DNA from: Evernia prunastri
Lineage: Eukaryota > Ascomycota > Lecanoromycetes > Lecanorales > Parmeliaceae
Length of the DNA stretch: 64,000 nucleotides
Assembly (NCBI GenBank): GCA_003184365.1
Contig: NKYR01000052.1
Coordinates: 124,001 to 188,000 of the forward strand
Direction: 5' to 3'
Shown here piece after piece: positions 45,884 to 56,064 of this stretch; within the stretch, counting starts at the first letter, position 1; each line of letters starts with the position of its first letter. A program made the position numbers and the translations under genes. The notes beneath the pieces are model-generated. The model searched no databases and was not told the origin of the DNA. It saw only the letters and a program-made list of their open reading frames with translations.

Positions 45884-46579
45884 ATGCCTTCATTCTGCAT
45901 CCTCACCTCTGTCGCCGCCGTCCTGGCAATGACAACCGCCAGCACCATCACCTTCCAGAACGCCGGCTCGCAGAACGTCTGCTACATGGTCGAAGTCTCG
46001 AGCGGCACCTTCCCCGAGACCGCCGTCTGCGGACTCGGCAACGGCATCCCCGTCAACGCCGGCCAAAACACCACCATCAACCTCGACCCCAACTTCAACG
46101 GTGCCCTGACCGCCTGGACCGGCACCACCCGAGGTGCCCGCTACGAGGTCAACTTCGCCGCCACCCCGGGCTCCACCTGGTACGACGCCGACTACCAGCT
46201 CGGCATGAGCGACGGCACCGTCGGCCCCATCGACAACCGCAAGCTCTCCGACGGCAGGTCCTCCCTCTCCGGCGAGCCCGACACCCTGGCCAAAGCCAAC
46301 GCCGCCTGGCCCGACACGACCAACAAGCCCGCCCTGCTCGCGTACCCGGACTACCTCAAGCAAGGGTCCAACGGCCAGCTCACGTTCGTCTACTGCGACA
46401 CCAACGCGCCGCAGGTCGTCATCGAGTTCTTCCAGGTCACGGCGGAGTTCGCGGCCTATGTGGACGCCGGGAGCGTGGCGGGCGTGACGCCGTCGGCGAC
46501 GGAGGCGCAGTCGGTCAAGTTGGCCGACGCGAACAGTCTGATTGTGGACACGCAGGATATGCTCATCGTGGCCCACTAG
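45884..46579 (+). CDS. secreted protein, possibly thaumatin-fold, unknown function
   Basis: 231 aa, single exon, with a clear signal peptide (1-19, cut near TTAS-TITF). The mature part opens with a beta-strand pattern (ITFQNAGSQNVCYMVEV) and has Cys at 33, 49 and 171. The early strand followed by a Gly/Asn-rich core resembles thaumatin-like or Bys1-type small secreted proteins, but it lacks the 16-Cys set of classic thaumatins. Codon use is extreme (C/G at most third positions), which fits high expression and also creates a long false frame on the other strand (45890-46705). A TATA box and the start context (acaagATGCC) support the call. It may be a cell-wall protein or effector. Confidence 0.8.
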   Translation: MPSFCILTSVAAVLAMTTASTITFQNAGSQNVCYMVEVSSGTFPETAVCGLGNGIPVNAGQNTTINLDPNFNGALTAWTGTTRGARYEVNFAATPGSTWYDADYQLGMSDGTVGPIDNRKLSDGRSSLSGEPDTLAKANAAWPDTTNKPALLAYPDYLKQGSNGQLTFVYCDTNAPQVVIEFFQVTAEFAAYVDAGSVAGVTPSATEAQSVKLADANSLIVDTQDMLIVAH

Positions 46580-47858
46580 AGTCGGGGGTTTGGAAATCGG
46601 GTCGAATGGTCTCCGCGTGCAGATTGTGGTTCGTTGGGGCGGGGTGGGTGGGGTGTCTGTACATATATGTCTTTTCTTTTGTAACGTGTTGGGTCTCGAC
46701 ATCATTCGTATATCAGATGCTCTTGTCTTTTCTCCATGGTTTTATGGTACAGTCTAATCTATTTGGCGTCATGTACACAATCAAGAGAGGTACCGGTGAA
46801 TGGCGAAGATACCTATTTGCTGGTGCTATATAATTACATTAATTCCGATTGCCAATCGTGGCTGATGTACCGTGTAGCGGTGTTTCATTTCTCGTGCCCG
46901 TCAAACCCCTTCCCAACTGCCTTATATCGAAATAAAGTGATCTTCGCAATTACAATTGACAATACATCGTCCTCCTCGCTTCCATTCCATCCAGCGCTCT
47001 CGTCTCGTTTCATTTCACCTAGTATACATTTGAATCTCCATCCCATCTCAACCCACTCTCTTTCATTCGATCCGAACCCACTCTCCTCCATCCAAATCTC
47101 AATCTCATCAACCCGCCAATGCTGAACCCTCAACCCCTCATCCACCCTCCCTCAACCCGAGTCGCAAAAGCCAGCCACAACCCTCCCGTACGTGTGCAGG
47201 AAGCCTTTTTCGCACTGAGGCAGGACTACGCGAGAGGGTTTGTATAAGTGAGCGAGCGATGCGGGGCGAACGAAATTTTCTGCTGGTGGAGAAGGGCTTG
47301 GAAAAGGTTGGAGTGCAATATTTTACAAGGGGGGGTTTTTTTCTTTTCTTTTTTTTTTGCCTGTGGGTATTTTGCTGGAATAAGATAAATTTGGTTATCT
47401 GGGGGTTGGGTTGAGGAGAGGGTGGTGGGAATTGGGGCTTTGGGCTGGGGCTAGTTGCTGGGTCGGTGGGTCAGGTTGTGGGGAAGGTGGTCGGGAAGGG
47501 TTCTGTGGTGTTTTTCGAGCGTGGTGATTTGTGGATGGATTGTAGTCCCAACCACAAAGCATTGTTCTCGATGTCCGTGCAATGGCGAACGTTCTCGATC
47601 CTGCTGAGTCCTCGGCCCCCCAAACCATCATGATTGTTATCAGACAATGAAGCCATTGTGCACCACAACGATTGTTCCCCTGCCCGCTCCTGCAGCCATC
47701 AAAAGCATTGTATGCCTGGCATATAAAAACCCTACGCAAGGCCCCCTTCCCTGCGCGCGGGACCAGAAAGCTACCTGCATTTGCATCACAAAACAGCGCT
47801 ACACTCCACATTTTTCGCGCCAAAATCCTTCAATCCACGACTCTCACCTCTCGCAACA
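46580..47858. other. intergenic with C-rich, T-rich and G-rich blocks
   Basis: Contains a C/T-rich part at about 46970-47160, a T tract at 47336-47361 and a G-run cluster at 47401-47480. No gene supported. Confidence 0.5.
47427..47450 (+). other. G-quadruplex motif
   Basis: Four runs of three or four G with loops AATT, CTTT and CT satisfy the simple G3+N1-7 rule. Located about 410 nt before the ATG at 47859. Confidence 0.6.
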
Positions 47859-48077
47859 ATGGGCGCGATCAACTTCAACGCATCAACCGCGGCCCCTACG
47901 TGGGCTCCGCCTCCTCCGATGGGCTGCTCCAATGTTAACAGCTGCCATCCAATTCTGCTCGGTTTGGGCTTTCTGTATATATTCCTTCTGCTGCTCACGC
48001 TGTTCGGTTCGGGGGCCGGACGGAAAGTGTCGACGTCGATGGAGGGTTCGTCGAAAGGGGGGGATTGCATGCCTTGA
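47859..48077 (+). CDS. 72-aa single-pass membrane protein
   Basis: Begins MGAINFNAST in a very good fungal start context (cgcaacaATGGG). It has a Pro-rich N-terminus with PPPPMGCSN, one hydrophobic span (about 31-49, ILLGLGFLYIFLLLLTLFG) and a short basic then polar tail ending CMP. There is no cleavable signal peptide at the start, so a tail- or mid-anchored protein with a short cytosolic end is likely. Small fungal proteins of this shape exist, but I cannot assign a family. An unrelated upstream in-frame extension (47781) is probably leader. Confidence 0.5.
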   Translation: MGAINFNASTAAPTWAPPPPMGCSNVNSCHPILLGLGFLYIFLLLLTLFGSGAGRKVSTSMEGSSKGGDCMP

Positions 48078-48488
48078 ACGGTAGCCAAAAGGTTGTATTC
48101 ATTCTTTGCTGGTGGGTGGTGGACAAAGGTGGGCCGGATGACTGCGTTGCATTGTCCTTGTATGTATTCGGTTTGTTTGAAGTGTATAATCGGATGGATA
48201 GTTTCTTTGTCCCTTCATTGTTTTCGATACGTTTGAAAGACCTGAGATTGATGTGTCAAAGAAGGCTGGATATGGAGTAAAAAGATGACACTTTTTCTGC
48301 GACTTGTCCTGCTATTCCCTATATCCAGTGCCCGATCGTGAACGATCCCTGCCCATTTCACGTCATCGACATCATTTTTCATCATAAATCCCAATCCCAA
48401 TCCCAAACCCAAAGCACAGACAGAAGAAGAAGGGGAGGAAGAAAAAAGGAGGAAAAAGAAGAAAGAGAAAAAGAAGTCAACCACAACC
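48078..48488. promoter_or_regulatory. upstream region of the second MGCAPSRPS gene
   Basis: Ends with a purine-rich A/G leader at about 48420-48475 immediately before the ATG. Nothing else seen. Confidence 0.4.
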
Positions 48489-48755
48489 ATGGGCTGTGCA
48501 CCATCTCGACCATCAATCTCCACAGAATTCCTGTCTCACCCCCCCCAAGCCCAATCCAACCCGGTGCCGCAAATTCCGCACTTTGCAAGGCCAAGACCTT
48601 GGATACGAAAAGCTAGCCATGAGGGGAAAAGGCGGGGTGGTATCTTCGAGGATAAACAGAGTGAAAGTGGACGAGGATGGGGTAGTATGGTACTACTAAA
48701 GATGGCTTGTGCGACTGGCAAGAGCCGATGCTGTGGAATGTCCATATCCACTTAA
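48489..48755 (+). CDS. second small protein with MGCAPSRPS N-terminus
   Basis: 88 aa, start context ccacaaccATGGG. Residues 1-9 are identical to those of the gene at 44806-45270, again giving a Gly2 myristoylation plus Cys3 palmitoylation signal. The remainder is Pro- then Lys/Arg-rich, with several Cys near the end (ACATGKSRCCG). It shows no other alignment with the first gene and no known domain. The frame could continue through an intron, but no strong donor is needed for this stop. The shared start is the main support for it being real. Confidence 0.5.
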   Translation: MGCAPSRPSISTEFLSHPPQAQSNPVPQIPHFARPRPWIRKASHEGKRRGGIFEDKQSESGRGWGSMVLLKMACATGKSRCCGMSIST

Positions 48756-49275
48756 TGAGGTAGGTACTCTGGTCAAACTCTAGATGAGCTAGCTTTGGGC
48801 GTGTTCAGTGCATTTTCTGACTTGGACTTTTGAAAGTGCCATCAATGGTCTCTTGCCCCCTATGTTTTGATCGTTGTTCGGTCCGCATCTTGACAACTTC
48901 GACTTGATAAAGTTGACTATTCCTACCTTATTGGCGTGCGCAAGCGCGCACATCGTATTGAGATAATAGTAGTGCTAGGAGAAGTACTTACAGTCACTCG
49001 ATTGGTGCCGTTGATACATTTAAAATAACGAGCTTGCTTTGCGTATTGACTCGCAATAATATCTTACAGTGTTGGGTCTAAGGTACCTAGCTCTAGGTTA
49101 GGGCGCGTTTGTAAGGTAAGGTACCTAAGGTACCCCGTATTTTAGGTGCTAGTAGGTACTCATCACGGGATCTAGCAAATAGAGTAAGGTACTTACTACT
49201 TTACCTTAGTTTTGAGTTGACGCGTCAGGAAAAACATTTGTTGCTTCCAACAACTCACTGCACGCGCTTTTCAGG
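48756..49275. promoter_or_regulatory. F-box gene upstream region with AGGTACCT motifs
   Basis: Between 49078 and 49210 the motif AGGTACCT or close variants (TAAGGTACC, TAGGTACT, AAGGTACTT) occurs at least five times, including two overlapping palindromes near 49117-49134. The cluster lies 65-200 nt before the F-box ATG. Confidence 0.5.
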
Positions 49276-50586
49276 ATGAGTCTCACAGATATACTGCCTC
49301 CCGAATTGATCAGTCTTGTCGCGGAAGCAGTTGAGCAGAGCACGCTCCCCGCCTTACGACTCACCAGTCATACTCTATGCCATCACGCAACTCCATTCCT
49401 TTTTCGACACTTGGACTGTTGGTTGGCAAAGGCCAGTCTGAAGAAGCTTGTCCGTACCGCCCGCTTGCCACATCTGGCGAAGCATGTCAAACATATCTCG
49501 ATTGGCACGGAAGAATTTTATGATGTCGACTTTGAAGTCTTCAAAGCATATCTGTACCGAGACCGGAAGTACGATGAATCTGATCAACGCGCATCCTATC
49601 GTGCCTACAGGAAGTATTGGCGTCAGCAGACTCGTCTGAGGTGCAACGATACCGATATGTTTATGTTGGCAGAGGCTCTGCTTCGCTTCACTGCCTTGAC
49701 TTCCATGGACATTACGGATCATTTTGACCACTACGGCGAGACTGGCGGGAGGTCCCTCGAGCAGCGAGCCTTACGCCATCCAAGGATGATGTTTTCGGTG
49801 TATAAAGCGTCCCTTGGAGGACATCAGTTGGGGACCTTGATTAGAGCTATCGATATCGCTGGGACAGTTTTGCAGTCACTCTCGCTAGATATGAATTTCG
49901 GAAAAGTTGGTGGATCTGAAAGTCTTCTTCGCGCCTTTGACCATGAGGAAGAGAGTCTTGCTCACGTTGCTCTCATGAATCTAAAGGAATTTCATCTGCG
50001 CATCTCTGCCATGCACAGCGCGACGTATAGAAGAGAACTCGACGACGAACTGTCGCTCGCCACCGTTCTGCGCGCATGCCCAAATCTCGAACACATCTCT
50101 CTAATGCTCTTTGAAGAAGACAGCGATGATCAAGGGCCTAGACCTTCGTTTCGAGACTTGGTTGGAACATTCCAATTCCACAGACTTCAAAAGTTGACTA
50201 TTGTAAATCTCGTTGTGAGCGAGGAGGAGTTTAGGGATTTTCTGCTGCGGTCCTGCCCTGAGCTGAAAGAGTTGCGTGTGGACTCTGCTCGCCTGACAAA
50301 AGGCTCATGGAGCTCTCTTTTCCAGCACATTCGCGGACTGTCACGCCTGGATACTGTGGAACTCGCATGTCTGAGATACGATTATGCCGAAGGTTGTTTC
50401 TTCACAATGCTGCTTGGCAACGAGGACCAGGAACCCTTGTATGACTACTTGTGTGGAAGGAGTGACATTGACCCTTGGTCCGAGATGGTAAAGAAAGCGC
50501 GCGATCTTTGCGATGAGGAAGATCGGCTTGACGGGGAAGAGGACTCACTAGATTATCGAGACTGCACGGAGATATTTGGGGAATGA
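49276..50586 (+). CDS. F-box protein
   Basis: 436 aa, single exon. The N-terminal F-box (about 5-45) reads LPPELISLVAEAVEQSTLPALRLTSHTL in two joined parts: ILPPELISLV, then LPALRLTSHT with the expected Leu/Pro positions. It should bind Skp1 and present substrates to an SCF ubiquitin ligase. The rest has irregular leucine-rich segments (LEHISLMLFEE, LQKLTIVNLVV, CPELKELRVDSARL), typical of fungal F-box/LRR-like proteins with unknown targets. The acidic C-terminus ends DYRDCTEIFGE. Such proteins form large, fast-evolving families in Pezizomycotina. Confidence 0.85.
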   Translation: MSLTDILPPELISLVAEAVEQSTLPALRLTSHTLCHHATPFLFRHLDCWLAKASLKKLVRTARLPHLAKHVKHISIGTEEFYDVDFEVFKAYLYRDRKYDESDQRASYRAYRKYWRQQTRLRCNDTDMFMLAEALLRFTALTSMDITDHFDHYGETGGRSLEQRALRHPRMMFSVYKASLGGHQLGTLIRAIDIAGTVLQSLSLDMNFGKVGGSESLLRAFDHEEESLAHVALMNLKEFHLRISAMHSATYRRELDDELSLATVLRACPNLEHISLMLFEEDSDDQGPRPSFRDLVGTFQFHRLQKLTIVNLVVSEEEFRDFLLRSCPELKELRVDSARLTKGSWSSLFQHIRGLSRLDTVELACLRYDYAEGCFFTMLLGNEDQEPLYDYLCGRSDIDPWSEMVKKARDLCDEEDRLDGEEDSLDYRDCTEIFGE

Positions 50587-51270
50587 TGGCGAGTTCAAAA
50601 CGGTTCGGTGCTTCAATCTCTACTGCGGAGGGCGCAGCGCTGCTTAGGTGCCCTTGCGGACCTCACTAGGGGAAGGGAAGCACCCGTTTCAGGAGCGAGA
50701 AAGGAATACCGGACTGGTACATCAAAGGTGCGGTATTCGAAGAGCAGAAACTACCAATGAAGCAAGACTTCCAATATTACAGACCGCGGCTCAGTGTATA
50801 CTTATTGTCCGTCTTTACATCCTTGGATCCCCTTCTCAACAAATATAAGACTACCTTTCAAATTGCCAAAGTCGAACCTGATCCTTCTTCAGCCCAAGAT
50901 ATCGGTGCCCGAATCGTGACAGACATAGAGACTGTGCGTCCTCGTGACCATCGCCATCCCAATGCCTTTGTCATAAGGTTTTCCTCTCCGCCGGTAAAGC
51001 CGAGGCCCACGTCGAACCATGCCGGGCTCCTAGCTAGAAGGGAAATGACCACCCACGGCAGACGGAAGGATTCAGTCCAACTGCAGCACTCTTACGCATT
51101 TCATATGGATCCGCACTGAAGTGAGTAAACACAAACATCCAGGTTCAAAGGAACAATTCTCGGAAAGAGCATGGCCAAAAAGACGATTGACGAAGACAGC
51201 CCCCTGGGAATCCAACCACTCATCAACCCCCCGCCAACCCCTCCCCTCCCATCAACCTCCAACTCCACCC
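50587..51270. other. convergent intergenic region
   Basis: No gene recognised between the F-box gene and the secreted-protein gene. A frame at 50757-51119 has no family resemblance. Confidence 0.4.
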
Positions 51271-51952
51271 TCAAGCCACCCCAACCAGCCCCCCCTGATC
51301 CCCCTTCAACCCCACAAACCCCGCCCCGATATACCCCAACCCCTCCACCTCGATCATCCACTCCCCGCTGCGATACCCCCCGCGGTCGAAGAACGCGCCG
51401 ACGCCGTACACGGTGTCGGCGAGCATGCCCCACGTCAGCTGGCCCGTGCGGTCGTGGCCGTGGTTCTCGATCGTGACGACGGCGCGGCCGTGGGACCAGG
51501 AGAGGCGGTCGGCGAAGATGCGGCCGTCGCCGTGGTTGGCGAGGGTCGAGTGATAGATGGAGTAGAGGGCCGTGAGCAGGGTCTGGTGGGTGGTTGGCGG
51601 GGGGATGGCGGGCGGGGTGGTGTAGACGATGAAGTGGAGGGTGGTGGGGGAGTTGGGGACGTGGTAGGATTTGCGCCTTTGGAGGGGACTTTTGGAGGGG
51701 TGGTTGTTAGCGGTTTTGGGGATGAGGGGGGAGGGCGAAGGGGGTCTATTCGGAGACCCGAGGACGTTGTGAAGGTTGCAGGTCGAGCGAGGCGTAAGAA
51801 GGGGGGGAGACCTACTTTGATACTGTGGCGTTGACGGTCGCGTTGCTGAGGGGCGACGCGAGGAGGATCGAGGGGTTCGGTTGAGCAATCGACGCCGTCA
51901 AGACTCCCCTCGCAATGCTGAGGAACAATGCAAAAGCACAGAGGGATTTCAT
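51271..51952 (-). CDS. small secreted protein with a possible propeptide, unknown function
   Basis: Exons 51952-51816 and 51745-51271 join across a 70-nt intron to 203 aa. A signal peptide (1-19 or 1-23, MKSLCAFALFLSIARGVLTA) is followed by a Ser/Pro/Asn-rich stretch and a dibasic LQRRKS, a plausible Kex2 site at about residue 70. The mature part (about 72-203) looks globular, with LHFIVYTTPPAIPPP, GDGRIF, GQLTWGMLADTVYGV and a Gly-rich end. The GDG and LTWG features recall a widespread group of uncharacterised secreted ascomycete proteins. An effector or cell-wall role is only a guess. Confidence 0.65.
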
Positions 51953-53376
51953 GACAAGCTCGACCCAGGACAGAAAGGAATTCCCTGCACCTAGAAGATA
52001 AATACCTAGAGGAACAGTTGGGGAAAATGGGCGAACAAACGCACGGGGCAACGCGGATAATTCCAAACCCGGTCTCGCGGGTCTGATGAGCCTCGAGTGG
52101 TTCTTTTCTGCAAGGTACGACAACCAGACCAGACCCTGAGCGCATATCTCTCGCGCGAGAGAGGCGGGAGGGTGGGGCATCTGGGAAAGGCGAAAGGCGC
52201 TTCGATGCCGAGGAGTTAAAATAGGTACGGCGATTTTCGAAGGAGAAATCTGTGTTGGCGTCGTGGCGTACAGTATATACGAGTTTGACAAGCGCGAATT
52301 GGGTACTGATACAGAGTCGACAAAGTCGACATTGGTGGGCGCAGGCATGCTGTACCTACGTAGGTATCTTGAATTATCTGTCAGTCGTCAATGTTAGAAA
52401 CAGTACCTACCTGGGTTGAAAAGCGGCAGTCGCGTATGAGGCTGCGAATCAGCAAACGACTGACTACCGCCAGCCTGGGCCATCGCATGGCCCCCGTTCA
52501 AACGATAAGTAGAGTGAGACGTATTATAGCCGCCAGTGTACTTATTAGCAGCAGGCGCTGCTACAGAGGTCTAGACTTTGAGTTGCGCTTCGGGTGCAAA
52601 GCTCATAAGGTACATACTTCCTAGTCGGGGAGGACCCTGATATCCTTCGAATCCAAATTTCCTGTGTAGTACGAGTACGAAGTGTGAGCGGTGAGGAAGT
52701 CGTGGGACGTTGTCGACGTCGCCGACGTCCCGTCTCGAGCAGCCCCAATGTGGGGGGTTTTTTTCCGGTGCGACTATGGCTACAAGTGCGAGATCGATGG
52801 CGCGGTATGCGAGCTGTTCGAGCAATATACTATCTCTGTAATGTGCACTCAGACAACATACGGACGGCGAAAAGCAAAGTAGTCAGCAAGTTGCATGCTG
52901 AAATAACCTCCATTCTGAAAATAATGACCGCGAGGTCCAAGGGATGAGACGACTTTGACGTCCCCTATGCCCAGATAGACGGAGGTACGTCTTCAAGTTT
53001 CCAACGAGTAGAGAAAAGGGAAATGGGGGATCGAGGAAAACGGCCATAGCTGCTCCGGGCTGAATTCTCGAATTCGAGACCTAACTGCGAGTATTGGACT
53101 GAATCGTCAGTGTGCATGCTTTAGCCGTGGGTTCGCGTAGATGCTGGTCCCGTGCTGCTAATGACGATCTTTTTCAGCGTAAAGCCATGATGGCTGCGCA
53201 CATAAACACTATTTCCTCTTCGGGACGAAGAGAGCAGGCCCTGGAACCGCTGTGATCTTACAGAGAGGGAGCAATGCTCGTAAGAAGCCAGGGGAAGTAT
53301 CGATTCTAGCGTTATGAGGCTAGCTGAGTTTTTAAGTGAGATGAAGATCTCATCTACTCGATATAAAAATCGCACT
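51953..53376. other. 1.4 kb without recognised gene
   Basis: Contains the promoter of the secreted-protein gene, a 14-nt perfect palindrome at 52353-52366 (TACCTACGTAGGTA) and only short frames. Confidence 0.45.
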
Positions 53377-55440
53377 TTAGGCCACATCAATGCTGACGAT
53401 CTTGATATCTTCCTCTGGTTTCTCCTTGTAGACTCTGGCATTCTCGATCCGATGCACCACATCGAGCCCTTGCACCGCCCTCCCAAAGATTGTGTGTTTC
53501 TTGTCCAACCAAGGTGTCCTCTCTGTCGTGATGAAGAACTGGCTGCCGTTCGTATTCGGCCCTGCATTCGCCATGCTCACCGTGTAAGCTTTGTCGTGTT
53601 TGAGCGCGGAAAACTCGTCCGTAAACTCGGTGCCCCAGATGCTTTCGCCACCAGTTCCGTCGCCCAGCGGATCGCCGCACTGGATCATGAACTTCCGTAT
53701 CACGCGGTGAAAGATTGTGTTATTGTAGTAGCCGTTCTTGCTGTGTGTGACGAAGTTCTCCACGGCCTTGGGGGCGGCTTCGGGAAAAAGGCGAATGTGG
53801 ATGTCGCCATAGGTCGTATGTAGAATCGCTGCGGTACCGCTCTCCGTAGCCTTGGCTTCGACTTGTTGGCGAGAATTGAGATTCTTAGGCTTTTCGTTCT
53901 GCACATCGCGAGTAGACTTGCTGATATCAGTCTCGTTGGTGAAAATGTAGAAGCGGACTTTTCCGGAGCCAGTTGAAACGAGCATCGGATCTCGCTCTTC
54001 GGCTTCTTGAAGAAGAGGATTGGCGCTGGCAGCCATAGAGACCGTGACAACACCTTTCTTTTGAGGTTGACCCTGGTAAATAGCCAGATTCAGCGAGCGG
54101 AACGATTCATCTTTGCCGTAGACCTTGACGACTCGATTGGTCAGGGTATTGATGACCTTCGATCCCAGAATGGAGCCATAGATAATGAAATGACCCGACT
54201 CGTCAAATATTACATTGATCTTGTTTTGAAATGCTGGATTCTCCATCTCCCGTTCAACCGCTAATCGCCGGCCAAATTCAACATCCTCGAGCTTCTGTAA
54301 TGCCGTACCGGATTGTTGCATGTCGGTGACTGTTGACAATGACTCGTCATACGTCCGGTAGAGCTTGCCAGTAGCAAAATCAAAGACTCTGACTTTTCGA
54401 TCAGGAAAGGAGAATGTTGCAAATTGTGCACCAGAAGGTGAAATGGTGATGGAAGTTGGCAAACTTTTAGCTTTCTTAAATTCAAATAAGTCCGTTGAAC
54501 TTTTGTACTTGAAAAGGTTGTCAGGTTTCTCATAATTTTGCCCGGGGCTCCAATATTCAACCATGCCATTATCGTCGGCAGAGATAGCGCAGTCATAGGC
54601 ATTGTTGTACGCAATTGTTCTCGCTGAGCTTTTGTGCAGACTGGTGATTCTGTGTACTGGGGTTTGCGATTCGCCCCTACCATCAAAGATATTAATTATA
54701 TGATCGTCTTCATTTGCGACAGCTAACAATGGTAGCGAGGCGCCACGCTTGTGGACCCAACATATCGACCTAGGTGTAAAGTCCAGCTGAAGAATCGCAA
54801 GCAGATCTAACAAGGCGTGTCAGCATGAAATGCGCACTAAGGTTTCACGAGCCATACCGAAAGTGATGACATCGAAAAATTTGATGGTCTTGTCCGCCCC
54901 AGCGGTAGCAAAGCTGCGTCCATCCTGGCTAACGCTGACACTCTTGATCTCTCCAATATGTGCCCTAAACTCTTTCACCGACTCTATGCCCACAGCAACT
55001 TTCTTCCAGAACTTGACTACCCCATCCACCGAGCTTGTGATTAAGAAGTCTGTGAATGGAGTGACCGTGACGAAAGAAAGCTGGTCTTTGTGCATTAAAG
55101 ATTTGGAGTAGCGCGGAGAGGTAGGGAGGGCGGAAATGTATAACTTTTCGTAAGGAAGCTTCCGCCGCTTCTTTTTTGGAGCGGCTGAAGGCAGTGCGGG
55201 ACCAAAGTCATCGTCAGAGGAGCTATCTTTACAGAAATCAGCTAGATGGTAGAGGAAGATCTTTCTTCGGCAATGTGTACCATCGTTCTGTATAGAGTCG
55301 CCATTTGGTTTGACTTGATTGGCGTTCCCGTCTTCGAACTCGGTCCGCGATCGCTTGTGTGCATTACTTAGGGTATCAGTTTCAGCCTCCATATTTCTGT
55401 CTTCTGAGAAGTGGTCTGATGTCTCTAGGACTGGAGACAT
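53377..55440 (-). CDS. cyclophilin with WD40 repeats (PPWD1-like peptidyl-prolyl isomerase)
   Basis: Nuclear PPIase associated with the spliceosome in other organisms. Exons 55440-54858 and 54806-53377 join across a 51-nt intron to 670 aa. An acidic/basic N-terminus with a KKKRRK nuclear signal is followed by WD40 repeats (about 115-450: FLITSSVDGVVKFWKK, FATAGADKTIKFFDV, YDCAISADDNGMVEYW, VRVFDFATGKLYRTYD). The C-terminal cyclophilin domain (about 515-670) keeps the active-site set: FHRVIRKFMIQCGDP (Arg, Gln), GSQFFITTE, and TPWLDKKHTIFG with the cyclosporin-binding Trp and His. Full catalytic activity is therefore expected. The length matches PPWD1 (about 650 aa). Confidence 0.95.
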
Positions 55441-56064
55441 TAAGCTGAGGTAACTTCATGATTTGCCGAAGATATCCCGAAGCATTCGTACAAATTAACC
55501 TCCTTTTTACGAGTAGATGATTCGTCAGCGAGGTAGATTATCTTATTTCGAGGAGCTCTGGGTGCCTCTGTCTATGTCAGATGATCTTAGTCCAATCGAG
55601 CTTGTCTACAACATCATGTTAAAGCCCTCCCAATGGGCTTCTCAACATCTGAAGACAACGAGTCCATGAAGCATGCAGTAAAGGTCTTATTTCTATCTAG
55701 TTTCACTTGTGCAGGTACTCTGGTTGTCCTCTCCAGCTCATTTGCCTCGATCCACAGTACGACGCAATCCATCTCGGGTTTTGATCCCTTGCATTCCAAG
55801 GCGACGTTTGCCGCGTTCTTTGGCTGCTCCGATATTGCACCTCCTGCCAGTACCAATGCCGGACTTTGATTTCGCACTGAAAGAGTGGTGGTGTCCAAGA
55901 GCTGAGCTCTCTGTCCGGAAGCACAGATCTTCCATACCGAGCAGATGTCATCAGGCGCGAGTACCTGTGTGCTTGAATGCTGCTGTCGTTGCCTCCGCCG
56001 TCACGATCAGCATTCAGAAGCAATGTTGTTGGCCCTTGCCAATCTGAAGGAGGCATAGACCGCT
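55441..56064. other. gap between cyclophilin-WD40 and FCF1
   Basis: A 94-codon minus-strand frame (55614-55898) has a fairly protein-like translation (ALVLAGGAISEQPKNAANVA), but I know no family and found no intron that links it upstream. It is left as doubtful. Confidence 0.3.

Noticed and set aside
45890..46705. 271-codon minus-strand frame opposite the secreted protein
   Set aside because: Arg/Gly/Val-rich shadow caused by G/C third bases of the real gene.
49097..49103. TTAGGG, a telomere-like hexamer
   Set aside because: Single copy within GGTACC-rich DNA; no array, so not a telomere or interstitial telomeric repeat.
51121..51834. 237-codon plus-strand frame
   Set aside because: Opposite strand of the secreted-protein exon; Gly/Val/Asp-rich shadow.
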